Below, piece after piece: positions 47,904 to 60,400 of a stretch of 64,000 bases of DNA. The notes under the pieces were generated by a model. It made no database searches and was not told the origin of the DNA. It saw only the letters and a list, made by a program, of their open reading frames with translations. The stretch's first letter is position 1. Each line of letters opens with the position of its first letter. The DNA lies in the NCBI GenBank assembly GCA_023846275.1, contig CM043877.1, positions 12,073,107 to 12,137,106 on the forward strand. The letters run 5' to 3'. Made by a program: the position numbers and the translations under genes. The stretch comes from Vanilla planifolia (taxonomy: Eukaryota > Streptophyta > Magnoliopsida > Asparagales > Orchidaceae).

Positions 47904-48431
47904 ATGAATCCGTTATGCTGCATTGCGCCGGTGTCGGTGGAGCGCGGGGATCGCGGGAGCGCGCCGGTTGTTTCGGTGAGGGCAGGCGCGAAGCCGGCGG
48001 TGGGTTTGGAAAACCCTGCGAGGAACTCGTCGAGCAAGCAGCTTGTTCTGGCGCAAGTGTCGGCGGCTGTGGGGAATGCGGAGGTAGGACCGAGCCGGGA
48101 GGCAGAGGAAGGGGCGGGACGGGTGGGGGAGGGGAGAGAGGGGAAGAGCAGTGGCGGTGGGAATGTGAAGGTGGCGGGAATTTTGTACAAGTGGGTGAAC
48201 TACGGGAAAGGATGGAGATCTCGGTGGTTTGTGCTACAAGATGGGGTTTTGTCGTACTATAAGGTGCACGGGCCGGATAAGATCTCGGTGGGGCCGGCTT
48301 GGGATGCAGGCGGTATTCGGGTGATTGGTGAGGACTCGCATAGGAGGATGAGGAGAGAGAGACAAGGCGGTGACGGTGCGGGGCAGGGTGATGTGAAGCA
48401 ATGGAAGCCGTTTGGGGAGATACATTTGAAG
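47904..48431 (+). CDS. ORP1: ORP1-type exon 1 (start codon, PH domain start)
   Basis: This exon has 176 codons from ATG to AAG, followed by donor GTTTGG, phase 0. It encodes the N-terminus, the low-complexity linker and the PH domain through [11 protein letters not shown]. The next residues expected in plant ORPs, [14 protein letters not shown], begin exon 2 exactly. Confidence 0.93.
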
Positions 48432-51400
48432 GTTTGGCACTGGAAATTGATCACTGAACATCTTTTCCTCTTGTTATTTTGCAGTTTTTAACTTGAAAAC
48501 TTCTCTGCCTTGTTAACTTGTTGTTGTAATTCATTATAGTTGAAAAACTTGAAATGTACGAACTTCCTGCCATACATATTCACCCCAAATCATATAGCAG
48601 TTTTTTTAAGTCAGCACACGAAAGCATTGCCAATTAGACAGTAGATGCTTGTTGATGCTTTCGGCGGAAGATTAGCTTACGATTTTGTTTATCAACCTGG
48701 TTTCTGGATGGGGTTGTAGTTTAGGAAGTTATAACAGCCATGTTGATAACAATCTTTCTTTTTTTTTTTTATTTTGGTTGATTCATTGTAATGATTTAAG
48801 GATAATTTGAGAATTTTTATAGCATACACATGGTTGATGCACAAATTTAGATAAACATGCATAGTTGGAGAGGTGGAAATTTTCTATATTCCTACTAACC
48901 AATTGAATTGCTTATAAATAGATAAATAGAACGAATACAAATGGTTAAAGTGAATATGTTACATGATTCGATTCGATTAATGATTGGAAGAATATCCTCA
49001 TTATTAATATTCTATCCCACAAAATCTTTTCTATAACACTCTCCCTCAACTTGGAGCATATGTATCATTAAGATCTTGTTTATTTGCAAATAATATAGAA
49101 TTACAGTGGTTTTAGGGCCCAAGTAAAAATATTTGCTAATGCTTTTCACTAGTCATGAGGTGTAATGATCTTTTTAGAACAATATATTTGATGAAATGAA
49201 AGTCTAATTCAATATATTTTGTTTTTTTTTGGTCAAAATATGACTGCTTGTAGTATGAATATTTGTTTAATCATCACATGTAATAGTCATTTGTTGAATA
49301 ATAAGGAACCTGAATTGTTTATTAAGTTTTTTTAATTCCAATCATGTCACAAGTATAATACACCATTGCTTTGTTTTTGAATTTAGCATTACATCTACTA
49401 ATGTTCATTTGCATTTTTACTTTTCCATAACGTAGAATTTTCTCTTACAAAGGCAATATCCAAAAGTAGACTTTTGATTTTTGATACTTGTAGTATAGTA
49501 AATATCATAATAGATTTTAATTTGTAAATCATGTTTTTTGACATATTAGTCTTTTTTTTGGAGATTTATTTATGTATCTCAAACTCCTTAAAACAACTCC
49601 TGGTGCTTCTATTTTGGATTTTATATATGTTGACTTACCACACTAATAACGATAGAAATCTGAAGTGATAGTTAAGTAGATGAGCTTGACAATCAAATCA
49701 CTATAATAAAGAGTATCCTTGATGCTTTTCTTAATTTGTCGATCCAATTGATTTGCATCCATGAAGCATAATTTTTTCAGGTAATTATATGACATTTTTC
49801 TTTCAGGAAGGAAGACATTATTTTTTATACATACAAACTCAAGTTGTGAAAATGTTTTAGAAGATTCAAATCTTTAGTAACAAATTTCTTTTGAAGCTAC
49901 ATTATCATTTTTACAATATTAAATATATCACTTCTAGTTAGGAGAATGTCATTTACATAGAACATTGGCTGATCGTTCTAGATAAGTAGTGATAGTTATG
50001 CTATTTCGTAGATTGACTTTGGCAATGACCTTAAAGAGTTGAGATAAAAGAATCAAAGATTGTATTATGTGGTGAGTCCTAGTGTGGTTCCACTTCAAAT
50101 GGTAATTGAAATATGTGGATCATAGTAAGTTGTGTGCTGTTGTAGATGTGGAAATGTTTAGAGGTGCATCAAAGAGGCTATTGTGATTGGTGAGTATAGA
50201 GCAAGTATTAGAACAAGAGATGGAAGTTTAATATTTGAAGGAAAGTGTATAGATGAAGAGATAGGAGGGATGTTGACTTGCCACCATCATTCATTGTTGA
50301 AGAGATAGTAGATATAACTTACTTAAATATAGCAACAAATTATCTTCTTAATGTTGAGGTCGAAAAGACTTATTGAAAGGGAGAATAAATTATGTAGTTG
50401 TGAAACTTAGCAAAAATAGTTGATGCACGATATGCGAACAAGAAAATTTGAAACATATAATATATTATCTAAAGTTATTAATGGTGAGAGATAAAAAGAT
50501 ACTTTTTAATAAAATGAGAGATATCTATTAGCAATGATAACATATGAGAGAGTTTACAATATAAAAGTAAAACAATAATGTATTATCTTGTCATGTGTGA
50601 AGGTGTAGCATAGTCTCAGATGCAAGACATACTAGAATGTGTGGCTATTGCTAAACCAAAAGCAAAGACTGCATAAGAGGCAAAACTTAGTTGGGGGTGT
50701 TGTAATATGTTATTCTATATTTTGGGGAGAGAGATAGGTTCAAAGTTAAGTAATGGTTGGATTCAGAGTAATAGTAGTAACATATTGAGCAACTAGGGGA
50801 TATCCAAACTTGTTCAAACAATAATTAGGTGCGATTAGTTCTCTGGCAATGTTGACAAGGTGGAAATGAGATCATCTATAGTCATGTCCAACATTTTGGT
50901 GTGGAGATGTCTTCCTTTAGTGTAAAATAAGAGTGGTGTGGTCAAGATGAAAAGAAGATGGTGTAAGAAGATTAGTGATCTACAAATGCACAAGAGAGAC
51001 TTCGAGTTTTGGGATCCTAGATTTAACCTTTATCTAAGCTTGGATAAATTGGAGCCATAGATGGGGACTAGGGAGAAACTTTGCCACAAGGAACTCTTCA
51101 TTTAGTTTTTGCTTAGTGGTGAGATTATTATGTGATTTTCAAAAATATTATCTCACATGATTTTCAGAGTGCTATAATGATTACAAATATATTTGTCATC
51201 CTATTGTAAAGAGAAGATATTATAAAGAGAGTGCAGTTCTTAGATATTATTGTCTTGGAAGTCAATTGAATGAAGTAAGTGTCATATTCCTTTTGCTGTC
51301 TCATAAATCTTGATTATTGTACTAGTAGTAGGTTTTAGAGAAATAATAATCCATATTACAATTGTGTAATTGTTATTCGGTTTATTTGATGTATTGGTTG

Positions 51401-54400
51401 GTTTAAGATTTGGACTATTTATATAGTGATTTTCTTATGAGATCAAATTATAAAAAGAAATATCAAAAAATGTAATAGATAATTGTTACTATTGAGTTTA
51501 ATAATGATACTAATATTTGAAAATTGCTTTGTTTAACATAGAGAACTTGAGGAGGTTATTGGTGAACAACACAAAAAACTGATTGAGAGGCCATTTATGG
51601 CACTAGTTTGCAAGAGTTAGCATGAATAGACATGCAAACAGGAAGGCTACAAGACATGAAAAGTGCAATAGAGTGTGAGGGAGCGGGATAGCTTGTGGTT
51701 GCATAAGTGCATGCAACTGGTGCAATCGGGCTTCACTCATCTAATTGTTTCAATGTTTGTTCTGTTTCCCTGCTTCTTGATGCTATTTTATTTTCACTTT
51801 ATGATGTGGGAACCAAATTCTCCAATGAGCACCTGACTTAATTTTGTTTGTTGTTGTGTTTATTAGAGTCAAGGCATTTAACATGCATTAACTACCTGCT
51901 CTACAAGTATTCACCCTAAATCAGCATTTAGAAGTTTGTTTGAAAATCAGCACAAGAAAGCAATGCCAATGAGATCTTATATGCATTTTAATACTTTGGA
52001 GAAAGAATAGGTTATACCTTTGTTTATCAATTTGGTTTCTAGAAGATTTGCAGCTTAGGAAGTTATAACAGCTTCAGTAGCTGACAGTATCTCTCTCTTC
52101 TGTTTTTTGTTGACTCTTTAAAGTGATTTGTGGATATTTTTAGAATTTTATGCTGCTTATTGCATGGTGATTTGCAGATAATGGATATAGATACGTTTTG
52201 TTATTCAAATCTTGTTCTTATGTAGTTTTGGATATGATCATCATCATCACGTGACATTATCTTGTGTGAAATCTTTTTTTGTTGTTCTTTGCCAAATACC
52301 TAGATCTAGTTTTTCTATCAGTGTCCTATTAGCTTAATCATTCTTGCATCTGGCATTAGTTAATCAGAATCATGGCTGAATGTATAAAACAACAATACCT
52401 TATTCTTCTGCTCATAATTTTCTTTTCTTATTAAGATTGCCTTTTGTTTTTCTATTTGTTTCAATGTTTGTTCTGTTGCTGTGTTTCATGGTGGCATTTT
52501 ATTCTCTTTAGGATGTGGGGATTAAATGCTCTATTAAATGCCTGACTTGATGATGTTGTGAGCTATAATAGTCGGGTTTGAAACAATGGTGTTATGCTTA
52601 GAATCTTAAAGGTTATAATTGCTGCACGTAAGAAATTGTGATTACTTTTTAAATTGGTAACATTATTTATCTGCAAGCTTTTTTTAAATTGTTTTCATTG
52701 TGATAGATAATCTTCCAATGACTTTAGAACCTTGATTCTTCAATTTCAATCAATTTACAATTGTACCCTTGGATTCAATATAATTATTATCCCTTGAAAC
52801 ATCATTCTGTACAACTATTTTTAAGCAGCTTAGTGTATTATGTATTGACAAGGGAGCAGTGATCATGGCTTTAGGTTTCTTCTGTTCGTTCGAGCAAATC
52901 AGATGACAAAAGGCTGTCAATTTTCACTGGTACAAAAACCCTTCATTTGCGATGTGATTCAAGAGAGGATCGTAGTGCCTGGATTGAAGCATTGCTTACA
53001 GCTAAAGATTTGTTTCCTCGTTTTCCAACAAGCTATGACCTTGCCACTTCTGTTGATGTGATCATTTCTACTGAAAAATTACGTGCTAGGTTATTACAGG
53101 AAGGGTTGGATGAAAAAGTTATAAAAGACTGTGAATCAATTGTGCTATCTGAAACATCTGAATTGCGGAATCAATTGAAGTTTCTTCAGCAAAAGCATAT
53201 TGTGTTGCTCGATGCCTTGAGACTATTAGAGGTAACTTATATTTTAGTAATCATGCTTGAAGCTTTTTTATGTAACAACAGCAGTGATTATGAAGTTATC
53301 AAAAACAGCTATAATAATATTTTGGCAATACAAACACATGTTAATCCACTAAGTTCAGCTAACTGCATATGGCAATAACAGAATTAAAGATAAAAACATG
53401 TGCATGTGGAAAAAGTTGGGTTTTACAGTATTTTCGTTCTTAAAACTTCTCGTTCTTACCGGCCTTTTGGTTCATTTGGTAGTAACTTTATTGTAATGTA
53501 TTTTCTAAATCTTAGCCAGAAACTGAATTTTAAAATGGTGCTTGCGAAGATTGGAACAAAATATTATTTTGGTCATGTAAGGGCATCATATTTGGAGTGT
53601 ACTAAAAGATTGGAGAAAGTCCATCCAAGTCATTTGATATCTTGATTGTAATAGAAAGAAGACAATATTTCCAAATTGAGTGGCTAAGAAGGCGGCTGCG
53701 AAGATGTATTTGTGAGTTCCATGGGATCATTTTTGGAGCTCGAGTGGTCAAGATCAAGTAGTTAGAAGCAGCACTTTCATTATGGTATGTTTAACAAATG
53801 ACTGACCAATTAGGCTACAAGTTTGCTATGGTTGGCTAAAAGATATTGGGTCTAGATCATGTTTGTAGTTCAAAATCCTTGATAAGTATTTGTTTAAAAA
53901 CTTGGTTAACTAAGCTTCTATGAATTTGGGATTTAAATTTGAGTTTGGGATTCAAAAGGTTGTTTGTAGCCCTATAAATGGCTGTTACATCTAAGAAATA
54001 CATGAACTCTCCCTTCTTTGTATTGCTGTTTAAGTACTTACCTCTTCTTGATGATCCTTCCATATCTAAAGGGATGACCAGCTCTGGTATGCACTTAGTA
54101 TTTTTAATAAGTAGTGCACCAACAAAAATGTGTAGAATGAAAAACCAGGTGATATTTTGCCAATCCCTAAATCCTAATGTGGTTCTCTACCAAATGTTAT
54201 TGATGGTTTAAATCAGTTCTAAATCACTAAAATAGAACTATAGCAACTCTTAAAGCTGATAAACTAAGTATTCAAATAATATTCATGAAGGTTGTGAGCC
54301 AAAGGTTATGCACTTGCAATTTTTAATCTTTCCTAATATTAGATGTTTTTGTGGTATGTCTAAGGAAAAGCTGTTACATTTTAATATAATCTCATCCAAC

Positions 54401-57400
54401 TAGTTCCAAAGCACAATTTTGTATTGTTGACCTATAATGTTTTCAACTTGTCAATATCTAATTGGTGTCATAACTTTCTAACATTCGAATTTTTTGGTTA
54501 AACTGAATGTGGAATTGCACCAAACAATCAGGCTCATGGCTAAAAATCTAGAGCCATTATTAAATTTGTTGAATTGATTATTATAGATGTTTTAAAATAA
54601 TGAAGATACTTGGGTCTTGTGATTCATCAAAACAAAGTTTGGTTGGGGTTGTTAAGAGATTGCTCGTTAGATGATTAGTTTTTTAGGTATAGTTGTTGGC
54701 CATCTAATGAATGGATTTAGTTGAATAAAATCATTTTTGATGTTTTAGCTCAAATGTTTGATTGCTAATTAGGTCCTTGGTCTACATTTGCAATTCCTTG
54801 TCACTAGACACTAGTAATTGTCTAACCACAATATACATTCTTTTTTGTGAGGGAATGGATGTGGTACATAGCATACAGTTGTGATGATAACTTGTGTTTG
54901 TTTTAAATTTTGTGATATTGACAGAGAATGTGAGACTTAAATGCTAGTGTTTTCTTTTCAAGGATTTATAAGTGATTTCTAAGTGCTAAAGCGGGTAACA
55001 TCTCAATCCTTCTATGGTATATCATTGCATTTTCTTTGTAATTTGAATAGATTTATGAAAAACTATTTGATGAAGTACAAAAACAATAGCAATTAGTCTC
55101 AATTAAGTTAGATTGACAAAAGGAGTATTTTAACACCATTGCACTTTATTCACTAGGTGACATTAATTAAGATCTAACCTCGTCAAGCCAGACTAATATA
55201 TTTTGTCATGCCATTTTAGTTTTTGTCTTTTTATATTTATTGGGTAAATTTTCGATGAGTTATCTCTCATTCTAACGATGAGATGAATTATGCTTGGCTT
55301 ACATAAACCATTTAAATTAAATTTGTTTAAATTTAATTTCATGTGGTGTTAGTATTTTTTTCATATATTTATTATTAATCATATCCTTTCAAGTATAACC
55401 ATTTACTTATTTTAGCATGATCTATTCAGCAATTTATTTTTATGCATGTTTGTAATTGGTAAACCAATATTCAATTTCAGGTAATATTATAGTGTTATTG
55501 TATCCTTATATATAAATATCTATTTATGTTAAATGATGTATTTCAATCCCAAAATGCATCATAAGTATTTCTTTTTATCCAACATGCATAAATTTTATTA
55601 ATGGTATTCTTATCAGTATTTTCATGATTTATAGAAAAGAATCATGATAACTAAAATTGTCATTATTTATTATTTTTTACAGTCATTAATTGTCATCAGT
55701 ACATGAGTTATTCTCTTATTTTTATTAAACATGCATTTTGTCATGTATATTTTTGTTTGTCTTTTTATTTTTATTGGGCTTTTAGAGACGAGATGAACTA
55801 TGCTTAGTTTGCATAAATTGTCTTAATAAAAAATTTTTAAATTTAACCTCAATTGGTGTATTTTCTTCATATATTCATTATTATTCTTATCCTTTCAAGG
55901 ATAATCATTTACTTATTTTAGCATCTTCTTCTATTCAGTAATTAATTTAGATATATGTTTGTACTTCAATTTCAAATAACATTATAATGTTACTGTATCC
56001 TTAAATAACTTTTCTTTTTTGTTAAATGAAGTATTTCAATCACCAAATGCATCATAAGTGTGCCATTTTTTCCAACATGCATTGTTTCTACTTATCACTA
56101 CTTTCATGATTTGTAGAAAAACACCATGATAATAAAAATTGTCATTATTCTCTATTTTTTATGGTCATCAAATGTTATCTTTTCACTAGTTAGTTTATTT
56201 TGATTAAACATGCATTCCATATGTTTAATTTTAGAACTATTAATTAAGTTGGGTCGAGCATATGAATCTTCTAACACCATTACACTTTATCCAATAATTG
56301 CTATGAATTAGGATCCAAACTCATCAAGCTCTTTCTGATATAGTTTGTCATGTCTATTTACGTTTTCCTATTTTTCTATTTATTGGATAAATTTTAAATA
56401 ATGCACCTCATTTTAGATATGAGATGAATTATGTTTAGCACTCATAAACTATCTAATCCAATTCTTCTTAAATTTAATCGCAATTGGCATTACCATCTTT
56501 TTTTCATGTATTCATTATTAGTCATATCCTATCAAGTCTAGACATTTACATGTTTTAGCATTTTTCTTCTATGCACTAATTAGTTTTATATGTTTGAACT
56601 TGACAAAGCAATATTCAATTTTAAATAAATTGTAGTGTAACTATAGCATTATATAACTTTCTTTTATTTTAAATGAAATATTTCGTTCACATGATGCATT
56701 ATAAGTGCTCCATTTTAAACAAATTGGTATTCTTTTAGTGACATCCTTATCATTGTTCTCATTATTTGTTAAAAAAAAAACATGATAATGAAAATTATAG
56801 TTATTTGCTTCTTTTTATTATCATCATTCGTCAACATCATTTGTTTTCTTATTTTGATTGATTACACATCCAATATATTTAATTTGAGATCTATTAAGTA
56901 AGGTTCACAATATTAATTGTTTAACATCATTGCACTCTATTGACTAGTTGTTCTCTTTCTATTATATTTTATCATGTATATTTTTGTTTTCCTCTTTTCC
57001 TATTTATTGAGTAAATTTTCAATAACTTATCTCTCATTTTGGAGATGAGATGGACTATTCTTAGCATGCACAAACCATCTGAACTATCACTTCTTAAATT
57101 TAATCTTAATTGGTGTTACGGTCTTCTTCCTATATTCGTTATTAATATTCTTTCAAGCAAAATTATTCACTTATTTTAAAATAACATTTGGTATACTATA
57201 GCCTTATTTAACTATTATTCTATGTTAAATGAAATATTTCGATTACAATGCACAATAAGCTTTTCTTTTTGTCCAACATGTGAGGATTCTATTAGTGACA
57301 TCTTTATCCTTATTCTTATTATTTTCATTATTTGTATAAAAAAACTTGATAACAAAAATTGCCAATATTCATTATTTTTTTTATGGTTATTGATTGTTAA

Positions 57401-60400
57401 TATTATATTATTCTTGTTCTTCCTTTTATTAAACATTCACTTCATATGTTCAATTTTGGATGTCATTACAAAATCTCATGAATTATTTGTTTGTTTCTCA
57501 AAATTTTGTCTTTGCTTTATTTCTTTTCTCATCTTTATTCATTATTTTTAAAGTTGTTAATTGCCATCTCTATGTTATTTGCTTTCTTACTCTTAATTGA
57601 ATATGCGTTCTATATATTCAATTTTTGATCTATTATGATAAAATTTCTTAAACTCTATAATTATCCTTCATAACTTAAACTTGTTTTATGTATTTTTCTA
57701 TTCATATGAACAATTATAATATCTTTAACAAAAAAATATATATCCTAAGCCTAGACCTTGAAATTCACCAAATATATTGTTAATAAATAATGTAAAACCT
57801 TGATGAATCTCAAATTTGATTTAAATATTTAAGTAATTATTCTTGGAGTTGATTTTGAATAACTTGTTATTAAAGTTATTGTTTTTTTATTTAATCTATT
57901 TATTTAGGAAGATTTTTCTCAAATTAGGACTCTAAGAATAACCCAGTATTTTTATTATATATTTTGCTTGTATTCTTAATTATGAAACAAGGTAAAATGT
58001 GATTGTCTTCTCTAAAATTTTACATGATATCAGAGCAAGGCTTCTACATCTGGTCACCAAGTTGCTTCTCATTTTTAAAAAACAAAAGCTCGTGCTTTCA
58101 ATAGTCGTGAATAGGGCTTTCATTATTTTTGCTTCTTGTCTCATTAGCTCTTGAGATTCTTTCTTGAACTTTTGGACGGTTAATATCATTTTGAAACTTC
58201 ATCTTGTACTGCTATTTTCCTATGCTCTTCAACTTTAGCTGAAAGCTAATCCTCTGAGACTTCTATAGTCTTTGAATTGATCCTTGACAATGGATAGCAT
58301 GGGCTGCCCAACTTTACAGAATGAGAGATTTTCTCTTCATGGGTTTTTTCATGAGGTACTCACAGTTTCTTCCCAAAGTCTTTCTTCCTTCTCTTCTTGC
58401 TTCTAATCCCCTCTCGTATAACCCTCGGCCTTTGTGTGCTGCTTGATCCTAACAACTCTACTTATCTTGCCACAAACGATGGCCTTCATGGACTTTGTCG
58501 GTTAGGGTCCATCTCTGCCTTATTGATCTAGTAGATGCTGCCTGCTGTTCACTTTGTGAATCTACTCATCAGAGAGTGGGAAATTGAGCCACGACTCTTA
58601 TTCCACTCCTGTTCATTTTGCTTGTATGTGTTTGAGCCAAAAGAGGTATTTTGGCATTGCAATTGTCACCATGTCTTCAATTGCTGTTGCTTGGACTAGT
58701 GCATAGAGCAAGGTCAATAGAATTGTCCTCTTTGTTGCACGTTGATCGTCCCCAAATGAATACAAGTAGCCTTCGACTAATGGTTGTTGTCACCATATGC
58801 AAACTCTGAAGGCAATGGTGATGACTATGTTGATGATGCTAATATTCTTCTGGACAAGTTCAAATATGAATTAGATGCTTTTTAGAGCCACCACCATTTA
58901 GTAAGAAACAAATAGAAGTTTTACAGAAGATGAATAATTAAGCATTATTCTGAAATTTGCAACATGGGAATTGCACTAGATCTTTGACACAAAAGGAAAT
59001 CTTTTTAAACGCCTGAAATGTTAAAACCAATAACATAAATCCATGGATTAATGTAGAAGTTTTTGACAATAAGATTGGTGGTGATGCTACAATTCAGGAA
59101 ATTATTCATGTTATGGTAATTTTACTTTTTGTTGCCAATGGATCTCTGTGAAAAGTGATTTGATTTTTTTATTTATATTGTTAATAGATTTCTATGAAAA
59201 GAGATTGGAATTAGTATTTTTTTAGTAAACTTAAGAGAAAACTTATATTACTAAATTTTCAATAAATCATTGTGAATTTTATGTTTTTGTTTTTGGGATG
59301 ATAATTTGTAACGTTGAGATGTATTATGATTTTTATCTTCTTAAGGCTGATGTTACTCTAGATGGACAATCTCTAATGGCAATTTATGGAATAAGTTTTT
59401 TCTATGTGTTCTTATAATGGTAATATAGTTATGTTTTAGATTATTGATTGTGTCATCATAACTTTTTGTATTTGAGAAACTTTTCTTTTTAGTATTAAAA
59501 AATAAAAGTTTTAAGTTTTTCTAGTGTGAGATTTTTCATTATGAAAACGTGCTCAAAATTCTTATCCAAATCAACATTTCAAATCATCTCATCTATTCTT
59601 ATTGATTCATAGTGATGTCGGCATACTTTTTATGATCAAAAACATTAAAATTGTTAGATGGTTTACTTTCTTTGTTTATGATCACACTCAAATCACTTGA
59701 ATATTTTTAATGAAAGAGAAATCATAAGCTAGTTAGAATTTAAAAAATTTTAAATAAAATAATCCAAACTCATTTTTAAGTGAAAATTCCAAGTTTTGAA
59801 GTGGACAATATAAAGTAATATTTTAAAACAATTTTGTGGATTTACTTGTTAAGTGTGGGAATAATTTATCACAATACAAGTGTTGATAAAGCACAACAAA
59901 ATGGTATTAAAAAAAAGAAAAATAGATATTTTTTTTTAAAACTTGTCAAGTCTCTTCTATTTTGCATGCATGAATCTAAAATATTTTGGGGTGAAGGTAT
60001 CTTTGTTGTTACATATCTGACTAATAAAATGTCTTCTTGTGTTCTAAAATTTAATCAATTTGTCAAGTATTTTTTGAGTTTTATTCTAATGCATGTCTTA
60101 TTTCTACTATTCCTCTAAAAGTATTTGGTGGTTTTGTATTTGTTCATGTCCATTCACAATATTGAAACAAACTTGATTTTCATATCAATTAAATGTATTC
60201 TTTTAAGGTATTTCCTATATTAAAAATTGTTATAAATATTATTTTCTTTTTATCAAAGAATTCTATAATTTTATGAATATAACTTTTATTGAAAATCAAC
60301 TTTATTATTCTAAGAATACTATTTAGAGAGAGAATGATATATAAGAATAACAACTTTAAGAATTAGATGAAAACTCTCTATGTCCAAGTTCAAGTCTTTC

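Larger units (their letters stand above)
48432..52874. other. ORP intron 1 (4443 bp)
   Basis: The intron is bounded by GTTTGG and CTTTAG. It contains an old tandem duplication and a minus-strand Ty1-copia remnant (listed separately). The stretch 50060-51730 lies inside the inserted part but shows no recognisable domain. Confidence 0.85.

Noticed and set aside
47915..48262. 115-codon plus-strand frame overlapping ORP exon 1, and long minus-strand frames over the same part
   Set aside because: They are out-of-frame shadows in GC-rich coding sequence. Only the frame from 47904 shows ORP N-terminal and PH motifs.
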